Part shown: positions 1-11,068 of the stretch, piece after piece
Layout: each line of letters begins with the position of its first letter
Position numbering within the stretch: the first letter of the stretch is position 1
The notes under the pieces: model-generated
Seen by the model: only the letters and a program-made list of their open reading frames with translations
What the model was told of the DNA's origin: nothing
Databases searched by the model: none
Translations under genes and position numbers: made by a program
Assembly (NCBI RefSeq): GCF_022808695.1
Contig: NZ_JAKZKW010000001.1
Coordinates: forward strand, 62,001-126,000
DNA from: Fundidesulfovibrio soli
GTDB taxonomy: Bacteria; Desulfobacterota; Desulfovibrionia; Desulfovibrionales; Desulfovibrionaceae
Direction: 5' to 3'
DNA: 64,000 bases

Positions 1-162
1 CCGGGCGTGGGGCCGAAGACCGCCAAGCTGCTCTGGGAAAGGTTCTCCACCCTGGAGGGCATCAAGTCCGCCACGGTGGAGCAACTGGCCGAAATCAAGG
101 GCCTGGGCCCCAGGAAGGCCGCCGTCGTCCACGCGGCCCTGCATTCCTCCCCGCCTCGTTGA
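1..162 (+). CDS. uvrC: UvrC C-terminal fragment (excinuclease ABC subunit C)
   Basis: The window opens inside a gene whose last 53 codons are visible. They encode two helix-hairpin-helix turns (PGVGPKTAKLL and KGLGPRKAA) and then a stop. This tandem HhH is the usual C-terminus of UvrC, which makes the dual incisions in nucleotide excision repair and uses this domain to bind DNA. The nuclease domains lie left of the window. Other HhH proteins can end this way, so the call rests on the close match of both turns and the immediate stop. Confidence 0.75.
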   Translation, partial: PGVGPKTAKLLWERFSTLEGIKSATVEQLAEIKGLGPRKAAVVHAALHSSPPR

Positions 163-216
163 TTTTGCACGCGAAAGGCTGTATCGCGGCCTGTCACGTC
201 ACGCCAAGGAGTCCTC

Positions 217-903
217 ATGCCCCGTTTTCAACGGCTGCGCGAGCACGTGTCCCGGCTGGAGCCGGAGCACGTCTACCGCACCATCTATGATGAGAATCTG
301 GCCCCCGTCATCCTGGGCACGGAAGACCTCGACCACCAGGGGCTGGAGGATTTCCGCAAGGTGGACTTCACCGGCAGGACAGTTGTGGACCTTGGCTGCA
401 ACTTCGGCTTCTTCACCTTCGAGGCCCGGCGAAGGGGCGCGGCGAGCGTGACGGGCGTGGATCGGGAGGATCGAGTGCTTGAGGGCGCGGTCATGATGCG
501 CGACATCCTCGGCATGGACGGCGTGGAATTTGTCTCCTGCGACATCGAGAAGCCCGTGCACTGCCTGACGGGCATGAAGTACGACATCGCCATGCTGGTG
601 GAGTTCATCGGCAAGACCTTCGTGCGCCTGGGGTACATCCCCAAGGTGCTGGCCTTCCTGGAGAGCCTTTCCGACCGCGAGCTGGTGCTCTCAGTTCAGA
701 AATCCTACATGGTCAACAAGGAGCTGGGCTCCACCATGCGGGAAATGAGCGCCTACTACCCCCCTGCCTACCTCAAGGACGGCGAGGTCCTGGTCCTGGA
801 GTACGTGGTGGATTTCTTCAAGCAACGCTGGAAGGTCGAGATGCTTTCCAGCCTGTCCGTTGGATACGAAAAGCCCAGGAAATACCTGCGCTTGCACAGG
901 TAG
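217..903 (+). CDS. Class I SAM-dependent methyltransferase, substrate unknown
   Basis: This 228-residue protein has a clear Rossmann motif I, VVDLGCNFGFFTFEA, at about residues 55-69. An acidic strand-2 motif (TGVDRED) follows at about residue 84, typical of class I S-adenosylmethionine methyltransferases. There is no signal peptide or membrane segment, so it is cytoplasmic. The start is supported by AAGGAG about 8 bases upstream of the ATG. It sits 54 bases after uvrC on the same strand and could be co-transcribed. The C-terminal half does not identify a substrate. Confidence 0.75.
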   Translation: MPRFQRLREHVSRLEPEHVYRTIYDENLAPVILGTEDLDHQGLEDFRKVDFTGRTVVDLGCNFGFFTFEARRRGAASVTGVDREDRVLEGAVMMRDILGMDGVEFVSCDIEKPVHCLTGMKYDIAMLVEFIGKTFVRLGYIPKVLAFLESLSDRELVLSVQKSYMVNKELGSTMREMSAYYPPAYLKDGEVLVLEYVVDFFKQRWKVEMLSSLSVGYEKPRKYLRLHR

Positions 904-1075
904 TACCCCTCACCCAGCCCATCCGCCTACAGTATTAGATACTCCGGCCCGGCCGGGCGGCGCGCCAGGCGCACAGCCCCGGCCGCCCGGGAGCCCCGGC
1001 AGGATGTCAGCACGAGCACCTGATCCGCGCTGCGGCCCTGATTGTCCGGAGTACATGCGGCTGACCGGGTAGAGA

Positions 1076-1097
1076 CCCCGCCGCGTGCGCGGCGGGG
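1076..1097 (-). terminator. GC-rich hairpin downstream of the leftward secreted-protein gene
   Basis: A perfect 9-bp stem, CCCCGCCGC/GCGGCGGGG, with a 4-base loop lies 16 bases past the stop of the leftward gene ending at 1114. The following leftward bases (TCTCT) are only mildly T-rich, so termination is plausible rather than certain. The rest of the gap between 904 and 1113 shows nothing recognisable. Confidence 0.5.
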
Positions 1098-1113
1098 CCT
1101 ACGGCGATGAGAA

Positions 1114-1629
1114 TCATTTGCAGATGATAGCCTGGAGGGATTCCATGGCGCTTCCGCTGACGATGGGCTTGAACTTCTGATCTTCGGGGTCGATTGAGTT
1201 CAGAATCTTCCCGCTCTTGTCGGAATCCACGACCTTCTTGATCACGTACGACTTGGCCCCGCAGTCCATGGCCATGATCTGCATGGATTTGTGGCAGACG
1301 TCCGAGTAGCCTTGTTGGCTCGAATATTTCTTGGCGTTCTCCTCGGACATGCGCACGACGTTTATGAAGGAGAAGACTCCTTTCCCTTCCTCCCGGACAG
1401 AGCCTTTGTCGTAGAGGATCTCATCGCCGTTCTTTGTGGCGTATTGCATCAGCTCCTGGGTCTGTGTCTGGGGCTGAGCCTGTGCCTTGGGCTGGGCCTG
1501 AGTCTGGGGCTGAGTCTGGGGCTGAGCCTGTGCCTTGGGCTGGGCCTGAGTCTGGGGCTGAGCCTGGGCCAGGCCCGACTGGAGCAGGCCCGTGCAAATC
1601 GCTAACACCGCCGCGCCTTTGAGCGTCAT
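1114..1629 (-). CDS. Secreted protein with Gln/Pro/Ala repeat linker and adhesin_E-like C-terminus
   Basis: The 171-residue protein starts with a Sec signal peptide (MTLKGAAVLAICTGLLQSG..AQA). A low-complexity linker of AQPQTQ and AQPKAQ units follows to about residue 60. A compact C-terminal domain then has paired cysteines (DVCHKSM..MDCGAKS) and ends in IICK. The C-terminal pattern (YYDKGSV-like, then paired Cys) resembles the surface-adhesin E family; this is a tentative match. The upstream in-frame ATG at 1734 would overlap the preceding hydrolase gene, and the signal peptide begins at 1629, so 1629 is preferred. It is probably last in an operon with ubiX and the UPF0173 hydrolase. Confidence 0.65.
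   Translation of the reverse strand: MTLKGAAVLAICTGLLQSGLAQAQPQTQAQPKAQAQPQTQPQTQAQPKAQAQPQTQTQELMQYATKNGDEILYDKGSVREEGKGVFSFINVVRMSEENAKKYSSQQGYSDVCHKSMQIMAMDCGAKSYVIKKVVDSDKSGKILNSIDPEDQKFKPIVSGSAMESLQAIICK
1466..1561. repeat. Two tandem 48-bp direct repeats coding the Q/P-rich linker
   Basis: Positions 1466-1513 and 1514-1561 carry essentially the same 48-base unit, giving a 16-residue period in the secreted protein encoded on the minus strand. A partial further unit follows. Repeat number could vary by slippage or unequal recombination. Confidence 0.8.
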
Positions 1630-1648
1630 TTTGATCCAATTTGAAGTA

Positions 1649-2377
1649 TCAGTCACAACCGCAATCCTCGCTGAAGACGTTTTTCTGAAGGGCCACAGTT
1701 TGTCCGGGCGCACACTCGACGAGCGATGTGTCAACGCCCAGGTCGTCCAGGGCCAGTCCGAAAGCCCTGGTATTCTTCTCCAGCACGGGGAAGCTGCCCC
1801 AGTGCATGGGTATCACCTGTTTGCAGCGCAGCAGCTTGCAGGCCACGGCGGCCTGGCGGGCGTCCATGGTGAAGGTGCCGCCCACCGGAAGCAGCGCGGT
1901 GTCGATGGAGAAGAGCTTTCCGTAGATATCCATGGTGGCGAACACGGCCGTGTCGCCCGCGTGGTAGAGCGTGTAGCCGTCGGCCATGGTCAGCACGTAG
2001 CCCACGGGCAGGCCGGATTCGCTGGAGTGCACCGCCTGGACCATGGTTGCGCGCACGCTGCCCAGGCTCACGCTGCCGCCGATGTTGATGCCGATGCCGT
2101 TGACCACCTGGGCCTGGGGCAGTCCCTTGCCGACGAGTTTGGTGCAGGTCTCCACGATGGCCAGGAGCTTGGCCCCGGTGGCCTTGCATATCTCCAGGGC
2201 CTGCCCCACGTGGTCGCCGTGGTCGTGGGTGACGAGCACGTAGTCCACCTTGGCGATGTCCTTGGAGGAGAGGGCGGCGCTCGGGTTGCCCTCGAAGAAC
2301 GGGTCGATGAGGATGGTCAGGCCGTCGGTGCGCAGCGTGAAATTCGAATGGCCGTTCCATGTGAGTTCGTGACGCAT
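1649..2377 (-). CDS. UPF0173-type metallo-beta-lactamase-fold hydrolase
   Basis: The 242-residue protein carries the metal-binding signature THDHGDHVG at about residues 48-56, with later ligands in YHAGDTAVF and PMHWGSFP. This matches the UPF0173 family of metal-dependent hydrolases in the MBL fold, whose substrate is generally unknown. The start at 2377 has AGGAG about 8 bases upstream; the frame stays open further upstream, but there it overlaps ubiX and lacks protein-like sequence. It begins 11 bases after the ubiX stop, indicating co-transcription. The extreme C-terminus has a short Cys-rich tail (EDCGCD). Confidence 0.85.
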   Translation of the reverse strand: MRHELTWNGHSNFTLRTDGLTILIDPFFEGNPSAALSSKDIAKVDYVLVTHDHGDHVGQALEICKATGAKLLAIVETCTKLVGKGLPQAQVVNGIGINIGGSVSLGSVRATMVQAVHSSESGLPVGYVLTMADGYTLYHAGDTAVFATMDIYGKLFSIDTALLPVGGTFTMDARQAAVACKLLRCKQVIPMHWGSFPVLEKNTRAFGLALDDLGVDTSLVECAPGQTVALQKNVFSEDCGCD

Positions 2378-2388
2378 GGCGGACTCCT

Positions 2389-2961
2389 CTAGTTGTCGTC
2401 TTTCCAGCGTTTGCCGAGGGAGTGGGGAATGCCCAGCAGATCGAGCGCCCTCGCGGCGATGAAGTCCGCCAGGTCGTCGATGGTCGCGGGCCTGCCGTAG
2501 AACCCGGGGCAGGCGGCCAATATGGACGCCCCCGCCTGCTTGGCCGCCAGCATGTTGCGCAGGTGGATCTCGTTGAAGGGCGTCTCGCGGGGCACCAGCA
2601 CCAGCTTGCGCCCCTCCTTGAGGGTCACGTCGGCGGCGCGGTGGATCAGGTTGGAGCCCAGCCCGTTGGAGATGGCCGCCAGGGAGGCCATGGAGCACGG
2701 GCAGACGATCATGCCAGCGTGCCGCCAGGAGCCGCTGGCCGGGCCCGCGGCCACGTCGTGCTGGGTATAGGCCGCGGACGCCAGGGCGATGAGCTGGGCG
2801 GCTGTAACTTTCGATTCCAGTTCGAGCACCTTGATTGCGGCGTCGGAGAGTATGAGGTGCAGTTCGCAGGAGGGGTCTGACGCGATGGCGCGGGCCAGGG
2901 CCACGGCGTAGGGCATTCCCGATGCGCCCGTGAGGGCCAGGACGATACGTTTTACGATCAT
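2389..2961 (-). CDS. ubiX: UbiX-family flavin prenyltransferase
   Basis: The 190-residue protein has the UbiX/Pad1 N-terminus ([16 protein letters not shown]), the [12 protein letters not shown] flavin-binding segment and the [18 protein letters not shown] motif. UbiX attaches a dimethylallyl group to FMN to make prenylated FMN, the cofactor of UbiD-type decarboxylases. No ubiD lies in the window, so its partner must be elsewhere. The ATG has no evident Shine-Dalgarno, and a TATAAA box sits just upstream, so the transcript may be leaderless. It diverges from clpS. Confidence 0.9.
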   Translation of the reverse strand: MIVKRIVLALTGASGMPYAVALARAIASDPSCELHLILSDAAIKVLELESKVTAAQLIALASAAYTQHDVAAGPASGSWRHAGMIVCPCSMASLAAISNGLGSNLIHRAADVTLKEGRKLVLVPRETPFNEIHLRNMLAAKQAGASILAACPGFYGRPATIDDLADFIAARALDLLGIPHSLGKRWKDDN

Positions 2962-2967
2962 GAGGCA

Positions 2968-2995
2968 TTTATATCCCGCCGCGCACGGAAGTCCA
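2968..2995 (-). promoter_or_regulatory. Predicted promoter of ubiX operon (possible leaderless start)
   Basis: On the minus strand TGGACT (2990-2995) and TATAAA (2968-2973) are separated by 16 bases. Expected initiation about 6-7 bases downstream falls at the ubiX ATG itself. This is a consensus match only. Confidence 0.4.
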
Positions 2996-3002
2996 GCGCC
3001 AG

Positions 3003-3031
3003 TTGCGCGGCCAGCCTGCTGGGCGTATACT
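3003..3031 (+). promoter_or_regulatory. Predicted sigma-70 promoter of clpS-clpA
   Basis: TTGCGC (3003-3008) and TATACT (3026-3031) are spaced by exactly 17 bases in the divergent gap upstream of clpS. Transcription would give a leader of roughly 100 bases before the clpS ATG. Confidence 0.55.
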
Positions 3032-3135
3032 CTGGGAGGATCAGCCGTCCGGCCGGAACCCGCCGGCCCTCGACAAGGGCGGCTTTCGACTTATCTCTTG
3101 GCCGAAGATCCCTCACGGGGTTTTGGAGCGCATAC

Positions 3136-3450
3136 ATGACCGATTCGATACGTCAGGACGAACGCGAGTCCGGCACGATCCTCAAGGAGGAACTGCGGGA
3201 GCCGCGCAAATTCAGGGTGCTGCTGCACAACGACGACTATACCACCATGGAGTTCGTTGTGCATGTGCTCAAGTCGGTATTCAACAAGTCCGACGCGGAC
3301 GCGACCCAGATCATGCTGGCCGTGCACAAGAACGGCACGGGCGTCTGCGGAGTGTATACGGCCGAGATGGCCGAAACCAAAGTGGTATCAGTGCGCCAGT
3401 TGGCCCGCCAGAACGGCTACCCGCTGAAATGCACGATGGAAGAGGAATAA
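3136..3450 (+). CDS. clpS: ClpS adaptor protein
   Basis: The 104-residue protein contains the ClpS core: LLHNDDYTTMEFVVHVL, then MLAVHKNGTGVCGVY and the AEMAETKV segment. ClpS binds the N-domain of ClpA and delivers N-degron substrates carrying Leu, Phe, Tyr or Trp at the N-terminus to ClpAP. The N-terminal extension of about 25 residues is the flexible tail typical of the family. The stop codon is followed directly by the clpA ATG, so the two are translationally coupled, as expected for an adaptor and its unfoldase. Confidence 0.95.
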   Translation: MTDSIRQDERESGTILKEELREPRKFRVLLHNDDYTTMEFVVHVLKSVFNKSDADATQIMLAVHKNGTGVCGVYTAEMAETKVVSVRQLARQNGYPLKCTMEEE

Positions 3451-5736
<2,286 letters not shown>

Positions 5737-5758
5737 ACGCCTCTTCGACAAACGACAA

Positions 5759-5798
5759 CGCCCCGCCCGGTTGCGGAATCAGCCGGGCGGGGCGTTTT
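5759..5798 (+). terminator. Rho-independent terminator after clpA
   Basis: A 12-bp perfect stem, CGCCCCGCCCGG/CCGGGCGGGGCG, with a 12-base loop is followed by TTTT. It lies 22 bases after the clpA stop and between convergent genes. Confidence 0.9.
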
Positions 5799-5810
5799 GC
5801 ATTCTAGGGC

Positions 5811-6242
5811 CTACAGGTTGTAGAGCGTGTCGCCGGGGATGATCTTCAGCCCCTTCTGGCCGAGCAGCTCGATGGCCTGGTCGGTCTTGTCGAAGCGGAA
5901 GACGATGATGGCCGTCTTGGAGCTCTGCTGCACGAAGGCGTACATGTACTCCACGTTGACGCCACCCGAGGAGAGGATCTGCAGGATGGCGTTGAGCCCG
6001 CCGGGCTGGTCGTCCACCTCCACGGCCACCACGGAGGTGCGCCCCACGGTGAAGCCGTTCTCCTTCAGGGCCTTCTTGGCCTTCTCGTGGTCGGAGACGA
6101 TCAGGCGCAGGATGCCGAAATCCGAGGTGTCCGCAAGGGAGAGCGCCCGGATGCTGATCTTGTTCTCGGCCAGGATGCGGGTGACTTCCTCCAGGCGTCC
6201 GGCCCGGTTCTCAAGGAAGATGGAGATCTGTTCTACTTTCAT
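5811..6242 (-). CDS. ACT-domain regulatory protein paired with paaK
   Basis: The 143-residue protein consists of two ACT domains. The first begins [20 protein letters not shown]; the second contains [18 protein letters not shown] domains bind amino acids or related ligands. Stand-alone tandem ACT proteins often sit beside phenylacetate-CoA ligase genes and are presumed to sense aromatic amino acid metabolites. It starts 9 bases after the paaK stop, so it is second in that operon. The ligand is not known. Confidence 0.85.
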   Translation of the reverse strand: MKVEQISIFLENRAGRLEEVTRILAENKISIRALSLADTSDFGILRLIVSDHEKAKKALKENGFTVGRTSVVAVEVDDQPGGLNAILQILSSGGVNVEYMYAFVQQSSKTAIIVFRFDKTDQAIELLGQKGLKIIPGDTLYNL

Positions 6243-6251
6243 GGGTGCCCC

Positions 6252-7556
6252 CTAGTTCTGCTTGCGCAAATCGAGAATCCGCTTGGCCTTGCCCTCGGAG
6301 CGCTGGATGGAGCGGGGCTCCACCAGTTTGACCATGGCGGTCACGCCCAGGTATTCCTTGATGTTCTTGACGATCTTGCTTTCGATGCGCTGCAAGACCT
6401 TGATCTCGTCGGAGAAGAGCTTCTCGTCAACCTCGACCTGAATCTCCAGGGTGTCCAGGTTGCCCTCGCGCTTGACCACCAGCAGGTAGTGCGGAGCCAG
6501 GCCCTCGGTCTCCAGCAGGATGGATTCGATCTGGCTGGGGAACACGTTGACGCCGCGGATGATCAGCATGTCGTCGCTGCGGCCCATCATGCGGTGTACG
6601 CGCGCGGTGGTGCGGCCGCAACGGCAGGGCACCTTGTTCAGGATGGTGATGTCGCGGGTGCGGTAGCGGATGAGGGGCTGGGCCTCCTTGGTGAGCGTGG
6701 TGATCACCAGCTCGCCCTGCTCGCCTGGGGGCAGCACTTCGCCGGTCTCCGGGTCGATGATCTCGACCAGGAAGTGGTCCTCCATGATGTGCAGGCCGTT
6801 CTGGGCGTTGTGGCACTCGATGCCCACGCCAGGGCCCATGATCTCGGAGAGGCCGTAGATGTCGATGGCGGTGATGCCCATCTTGTCCTCGATGTCGCGG
6901 CGCATCTCCTCGGTCCAGGGCTCGGCCCCGAAGATGCCGATGCGCAGGTCCAGGTTCTTGAAGCTGAAGCCCGCCTCCTGGGCGGCCTCGTGCAGAACCA
7001 GGGCGTAGGAAGGCGTGGAGCAGAGCACGGTGGGTCCGAAATCCTTGAGGAGCATCACCTGGCGCTTGGTGCCGCCGCCGGAGACGGGCACGATGGTGGC
7101 CCCCAGCTCCTCGGCGCCGTAGTGCGCGCCCAGGCCGCCTGTGAACAGGCCGTAGCCGTAGGCGTTGTGGATGATGTCCTTGGCGGAGGCCCCGGACGCC
7201 ACGAAGCAGCGAGCCATGAGCCGGGCCCAGTTGCGCACGTCGCGGTGGGTGTAGCCCACCACCGTGGACTTGCCCGTGGTGCCGCTGGAGGCGTGGATGC
7301 GCACCACGTTCTCCTTGGGCACGGCGAAGAGGCCGAAGGGGTAGTGGTTGCGCAGGTCCTGTTTTTCGGTGAACGGCAGGAGCTTCAGGTCGGCCAGGGA
7401 ACGGATGTCGCTCGGCTTGATGCCGCGCTCGTCGAATTTCTGGCGGTAGAAGCCGACATTGGCGTACACTCGCTCCGCAAGGGCCTGAAGCCGCTTGAGT
7501 TGCAGGGCTTCCAGCTCCTCCCTGGGCAGGGTTTCCATCTCCACGTCGAAAATCAT
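6252..7556 (-). CDS. paaK: Phenylacetate-CoA ligase family enzyme (PaaK)
   Basis: The 434-residue adenylate-forming ligase has the P-loop [14 protein letters not shown] at about residue 90, the [10 protein letters not shown] motif near the centre and a C-terminal domain containing [22 protein letters not shown]. This is the standard length and architecture of PaaK, which activates phenylacetate or other aryl acetates to CoA thioesters with ATP. In anaerobes such enzymes usually handle aryl acetates made from aromatic amino acids. No indolepyruvate oxidoreductase genes are adjacent, so the exact substrate is open. First gene of a two-gene leftward operon. Confidence 0.9.
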   Translation of the reverse strand: MIFDVEMETLPREELEALQLKRLQALAERVYANVGFYRQKFDERGIKPSDIRSLADLKLLPFTEKQDLRNHYPFGLFAVPKENVVRIHASSGTTGKSTVVGYTHRDVRNWARLMARCFVASGASAKDIIHNAYGYGLFTGGLGAHYGAEELGATIVPVSGGGTKRQVMLLKDFGPTVLCSTPSYALVLHEAAQEAGFSFKNLDLRIGIFGAEPWTEEMRRDIEDKMGITAIDIYGLSEIMGPGVGIECHNAQNGLHIMEDHFLVEIIDPETGEVLPPGEQGELVITTLTKEAQPLIRYRTRDITILNKVPCRCGRTTARVHRMMGRSDDMLIIRGVNVFPSQIESILLETEGLAPHYLLVVKREGNLDTLEIQVEVDEKLFSDEIKVLQRIESKIVKNIKEYLGVTAMVKLVEPRSIQRSEGKAKRILDLRKQN

Positions 7557-7690
7557 AGGGGCGTCACCTCCGATTCGTGCGCGTGTCTGGTGATTCCTGC
7601 CCGAATGGCCCCGTCCGCGTCAACCGGGACGAACGAAATTGCGTTTGCCCATGTGCCTTGAAAACTGTAGGAAGAGCCACGGAAAACACT

Positions 7691-8080
7691 ATGCCGATCA
7701 TCAAGAAAAACACCATCCCCACAAGCGATAAAGTCAATCTGGTGGCCCAGTGGCTGCTGGAGAAAAAAGCGAAGGACCTGGTCGCGCTGGACGTGACCAA
7801 AGTCTGCTCCATCACCGAAGCCATGATCATCGCCACGGCGGGCAGCGTCCGCCAGGCTCAGACCCTGGCCGACCACATCCTCACCCGCGCCGCCGAGGAA
7901 AAGCTCTCCTACCTTGGCATGGACGGCTACAAGACCGGCCAGTGGATCCTGGTGGATCTGAACGACGTCATCGTTCACATCTTCCAGGAAGATTCGCGCG
8001 GCTTCTACAACATCGAAGGCCTCTGGGCCGAAGGGGTGGAGATGCCCCTGCCCGAGGCCCCCGCTCCAACCGCTGAATAG
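7691..8080 (+). CDS. rsfS: RsfS ribosomal silencing factor
   Basis: The 129-residue protein matches the RsfS/Iojap family: [36 protein letters not shown] and [14 protein letters not shown] are its conserved blocks. RsfS binds ribosomal protein uL14 and blocks subunit joining when nutrients are short. The start at 7691 is chosen because the family begins about 10 residues before the TSDKV segment; the upstream open frame has no protein-like composition. Only 4 bases separate its stop from gpmI, so they are co-transcribed. Confidence 0.9.
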   Translation: MPIIKKNTIPTSDKVNLVAQWLLEKKAKDLVALDVTKVCSITEAMIIATAGSVRQAQTLADHILTRAAEEKLSYLGMDGYKTGQWILVDLNDVIVHIFQEDSRGFYNIEGLWAEGVEMPLPEAPAPTAE

Positions 8081-8084
8081 ACGC

Positions 8085-9623
8085 ATGAAACAATCTCCGA
8101 CGCTTCTGCTCATCCTGGACGGCTGGGGCATCGCCCCGGCCGGCCCGGGCAACGCCGTCACGCAGGCCTGCCCCCAGACCCTCGAACGCCTGGCCCGGGA
8201 GTACCCCTCCGCGCGCCTTGCCTGCAGCGGCAGGGCAGTGGGCCTGCCCGACGGATTCATGGGCAACTCCGAAGTGGGGCACATGAACATCGGGGCCGGG
8301 CGCGTGGTCTACCAGGACATGACCCGCATCGACGTCTCCATCGAGGACGGCTCCATCCGCCGAAACCCGGTGCTCAAGGAGCTGGCCGCCAAGGTGAAGG
8401 CCAGCGGCGGCAAGCTCCATCTGATGGGCCTCGTGTCCGACGGCGGGGTGCACAGCCACCAGCGGCATATTGAAGCGTTACTTGAGGTTTTCAAAGACTG
8501 CGGCCTCGAGCAGGCCTACGTGCACTGCTTCATGGACGGGCGCGACACGCCCCCCAGCAGCGGCGCGGGCTACATCCAGGCCCTGGGCGAGTCCATGGGG
8601 CGCATCGGTTTCGGCGCGGTGGCTTCTGTCACGGGGCGCTTCTACGCCATGGACCGCGACAAGCGCTGGGAGCGCGTGGCCGAGGCCTATGCGGCGCTCA
8701 CCGAGGGCAAGGGCCAGCTGGTAGCCGACCCGGTGGCCGCCCTGAACGAGGCTTACGCCGCAGGGGAGAACGACGAGTTCGTCAAGCCCAGGCTGGTTTG
8801 CGGTCCGGACGGCAAGCCCCTGGCCCTGATCCAGGACGGCGACGCAGTGTTCTTCTTCAATTTCCGTTCCGACCGCGCCCGGGAGATCACCCAGGCCTTC
8901 ACCCAGGAAGATTTCACGGGTTTCGCGCGCGGCGTGCGGCCCGCGCTCTCCGGCTTCGCCACCATGACGGAGTACGACTCCTCATTCGGCCTGCCCGTGG
9001 CCTACGCCCCCGAGGAACTGACCCACACCCTGGGCCAGGTCTACTCCGAGGCGGGGCTTAAGCAGCTGCGCCTGGCCGAGACAGAGAAATACGCCCACGT
9101 GACCTACTTCCTCAACGGCGGCAGGGAGGAACCCTTCCCCGGGGAGGACCGCGTGCTGATTCCCTCCCCGCGTGAGGTGGCCACTTACGACCTCAAGCCG
9201 CAGATGAGCGTGTTCGAAGTCACGGACGCCTTCGTGGAGAACTGGGCCAAAGGCTACGACCTGGTGGTCTGCAACCTGGCCAACCTGGACATGGTGGGGC
9301 ATACGGGCATCCTGGACGCAGCCGTGGCCGCCTGCAAGGCCGTGGACGCCTGCGTCGCCCGCATCGTGGAGACCGTGCTGGCCTCCGGCGGCAGGGCGAT
9401 CATCACGGCGGACCACGGCAACGCCGAGGAGATGATCGATCCCCAGGGCGGCAGGATGACCGCCCACACCCTCAATGCCGTGCCCGTGATCCTGGTGGAC
9501 CCCGCCCGGCGCGAGGCCAAACTGCACGACGGAAAGCTGGCCGACCTGGCCCCCACCGTCCTGCAGCTTGCGGGATTGGCGCAGCCCGAGGCCATGACCG
9601 GCCGCAGCCTCATCGAGGAGTGA
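8085..9623 (+). CDS. gpmI: 2,3-bisphosphoglycerate-independent phosphoglycerate mutase
   Basis: This 512-residue enzyme of the alkaline phosphatase superfamily interconverts 3- and 2-phosphoglycerate with two Mn ions. The N-terminal LLILDGWG metal motif, the nucleophile serine in [15 protein letters not shown] at about residue 62, and the C-terminal [11 protein letters not shown] metal site are all present. The length is normal. It is co-transcribed with rsfS, and its stop overlaps the start region of the small CxxC protein downstream. Confidence 0.95.
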   Translation: MKQSPTLLLILDGWGIAPAGPGNAVTQACPQTLERLAREYPSARLACSGRAVGLPDGFMGNSEVGHMNIGAGRVVYQDMTRIDVSIEDGSIRRNPVLKELAAKVKASGGKLHLMGLVSDGGVHSHQRHIEALLEVFKDCGLEQAYVHCFMDGRDTPPSSGAGYIQALGESMGRIGFGAVASVTGRFYAMDRDKRWERVAEAYAALTEGKGQLVADPVAALNEAYAAGENDEFVKPRLVCGPDGKPLALIQDGDAVFFFNFRSDRAREITQAFTQEDFTGFARGVRPALSGFATMTEYDSSFGLPVAYAPEELTHTLGQVYSEAGLKQLRLAETEKYAHVTYFLNGGREEPFPGEDRVLIPSPREVATYDLKPQMSVFEVTDAFVENWAKGYDLVVCNLANLDMVGHTGILDAAVAACKAVDACVARIVETVLASGGRAIITADHGNAEEMIDPQGGRMTAHTLNAVPVILVDPARREAKLHDGKLADLAPTVLQLAGLAQPEAMTGRSLIEE

Positions 9624-9625
9624 GC

Positions 9626-9868
9626 ATGAGCGAAAAGAAAAAGCCCCTGACGCCGGTGAAGCCCTCGGGCATGGAACTCGTGTTCCTGTACCCGTGTCCG
9701 TTCTGCGTGCGGGAGGTGCCGCTCATCGCGCCCACCAAGCCCACCATGGCCCAGTGCGACGCCTGCCACCAGCGCTTCCCCGTGGTGCCCGTGGACGAGA
9801 AAACAGTGCGCTTCCTCAAGGTGATGACGGCCAACGGCCGCGCGGGCATCGACCCGGATTTCCTCTAA
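9626..9868 (+). CDS. Small protein with two CxxC pairs (probable zinc ribbon)
   Basis: The 80-residue basic protein has CPFC and CDAC spaced by about 22 residues, a typical zinc-ribbon arrangement. I do not recognise the family. The ATG at 9626 is preferred because GAGGAG lies 5 bases upstream; a GTG two codons earlier also fits. It starts 2 bases after the gpmI stop and is likely made from the same transcript. Confidence 0.65.
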   Translation: MSEKKKPLTPVKPSGMELVFLYPCPFCVREVPLIAPTKPTMAQCDACHQRFPVVPVDEKTVRFLKVMTANGRAGIDPDFL

Positions 9869-9891
9869 GCGCGGCCTGAGCAACCCCCTCT

Positions 9892-10148
9892 TCAACGCCC
9901 CCTGTGCAGCCGCAGGATTGCGGCGTCGATGCGTTCCATGATTTCCAGGGGCACGCCTCTGCCGCACATGATATAGCGCAGCACGACTTTATCTCTGTTT
10001 TTCAGTCGAATGGCCCTCACGTCGGCCTCCGGCAGCCCTGCCAGAAGCAGCAGGCCCGAAAAGTTCTCCTCCCGGATCAGGGTCGCGAGGGAACCTCACA
10101 GGGCTTGATGGGGACTTCAATGGCAGCTACCCTCGATGCCGACTCGTC
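9892..10148 (-). pseudogene. Possible frameshifted gene remnant
   Basis: On the minus strand a coding-like frame runs from 10095 to a stop at 9892 (…FSGLLLLAGLPEADVRAIRL… to …MERIDAAILRLHRGR). It lacks an ATG at its left end. A second coding-like frame (AIEVPIKPCEVPSRP) runs into it from upstream and stops at the junction. Restoring one base in the CCC at about 10080-10085 would join the two. No family is recognised. An internal GTG at 10020 with GGAGG 5 bases upstream could alternatively start a 42-residue peptide. Confidence 0.35.
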
Positions 10149-10200
10149 TCAAGTGTCGTCGGGAAGCCGCCCCCTGGCGTGGGGGCGGGAGGAGGCAGGG

Positions 10201-10827
10201 ATGGGCACCCTATTGGACAAGGCGAACCAGGTATTCAACTCCGTGGTGGATCGCGGCGTGGACGGCCTGCCGCCCCTTGATTCCTCATGGGAGCTGGCCG
10301 TGCGCTACCTGCGGGACCAGAGCTTCCCCGACAACGACAGCCGCGTGGAGGCGCTCATCCGCCGCGAATCGCGCAAGAACGCCTTCTGCACCGCGCTTGC
10401 CAACGTCGGCGGTCCGCTGACCTTGCCGGTGGCCATCCCCCTCAACGTCTACGCCACTTTCGCCTACCAGGCCCGGCTTGCCGCCGCCGTGGCCCTGGTC
10501 TACGGGCACGACATCCGTTCGCGCGACGTGCGGGTGATGGTGGGGCTCTCCCTGGCCGGGCGCAAGGCCGTGGAAGTGCTCAAGAGCCTGGGCGTGCGCT
10601 TCACGACCATGCTGCTGGAGCGTGGGGCGGCGCAGCTCTCCGAGCGCGTTCTGGCCGACATAGGCGGCAACGTGGGGATGCGCATCCTGGCCCAGGGCGG
10701 GGAGCAGGGGGCCTCCGTGTTGCTCAAGGCCGTGCCGCTCGCAGGGGCGCTGGTCTGCGGGGTGATCGACTGGCGCTACTGCCGGGCCGTGGGGGTGGTC
10801 TCGAGAAGCATCTTCAGGAGGAAGTAA
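10201..10827 (+). CDS. EcsC-family protein
   Basis: The 208-residue protein has the EcsC-like core: ALIRRESRKNAFCTALANVGG, then LPVAIPLNVYATFAYQARLAAAVALVYGHDIRSRDV, with hydrophobic stretches in the C-terminal half. EcsC proteins are widespread, and their role is poorly defined. The start at 10201 is chosen because AGGAGG lies 5 bases before it; the open frame to 9904 has no ribosome site and unlikely composition. The gene is preceded by about 330 bases holding a degraded minus-strand frame. Confidence 0.7.
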   Translation: MGTLLDKANQVFNSVVDRGVDGLPPLDSSWELAVRYLRDQSFPDNDSRVEALIRRESRKNAFCTALANVGGPLTLPVAIPLNVYATFAYQARLAAAVALVYGHDIRSRDVRVMVGLSLAGRKAVEVLKSLGVRFTTMLLERGAAQLSERVLADIGGNVGMRILAQGGEQGASVLLKAVPLAGALVCGVIDWRYCRAVGVVSRSIFRRK

Positions 10828-10836
10828 GGGGAAATG

Positions 10837-10863
10837 AAAAAGGCGCGGACCAGCCGCGCCTTT
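10837..10863 (-). terminator. Terminator of the tRNA-Ser/SRP RNA unit
   Basis: A 10-bp stem (10839-10848 with 10854-10863) with a 5-base loop is followed, reading leftward, by a short T run. It lies immediately after the end of the SRP RNA and also just past the stop of the rightward EcsC-like gene. Confidence 0.85.
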
Positions 10864-10864
10864 G

Positions 10865-10953
10865 AAGGAAACCAGGCACCCGAAAACAACCGTTACCGTT
10901 GCTCCCTTTCGGACCTGGCGGGGTTGGCGGCGTTTCCGCCGCCTGGCTTCCTT
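10865..10953 (-). ncRNA. ffs: SRP RNA, small bacterial type (4.5S)
   Basis: On the minus strand the sequence contains the signature CAGGTCCGAAAGGGAGCAACGG, the asymmetric loop and tetraloop region bound by the Ffh M-domain. The ends pair to form the long closing stem (AAGGAAGCCAGGC with GCCTGGTTTCCTT). The length of about 89 bases fits the small form without an Alu domain. It lies 7 bases after tRNA-Ser, so it must share that gene's promoter and be released by processing. Confidence 0.9.
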
Positions 10954-10960
10954 GGAAAAA

Positions 10961-11054
10961 TGGCGGAGAGGGAGAGATTCGAACTCTCGGTACCGGTTTT
11001 GCCAGTACACACGATTTCCAGTCGTGCCCCTTCGGCCAGCTCGGGCACCTCTCC
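10961..11054 (-). tRNA. tRNA-Ser (anticodon GGA)
   Basis: The leftward sequence folds as a class II tRNA. The acceptor stem is GGAGAGG/CCTCTCC, the anticodon stem CACGA..TCGTG carries GGA, a long variable arm follows, the T arm is GAGAG-TTCGAAT-CTCTC, and CCA is encoded. Serine identity is supported by the long variable arm and the G discriminator. It reads UCC and UCU codons. Confidence 0.95.
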
Positions 11055-11068
11055 GCGAGAAGCGAGGT

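Noticed and set aside
1455-1575. CRISPR-like tandem repeats
   Set aside because: The units are adjacent without spacers and are in frame with a Q/P-rich protein linker.
1630-1734. Longer start for the secreted protein at 1734
   Set aside because: It would place 35 residues before a clear signal peptide and overlap the preceding hydrolase gene.
9904-10200. Upstream extension of the EcsC-like protein
   Set aside because: The frame is open but lacks a ribosome site and has low-quality composition. The ATG at 10201 has AGGAGG at good spacing.
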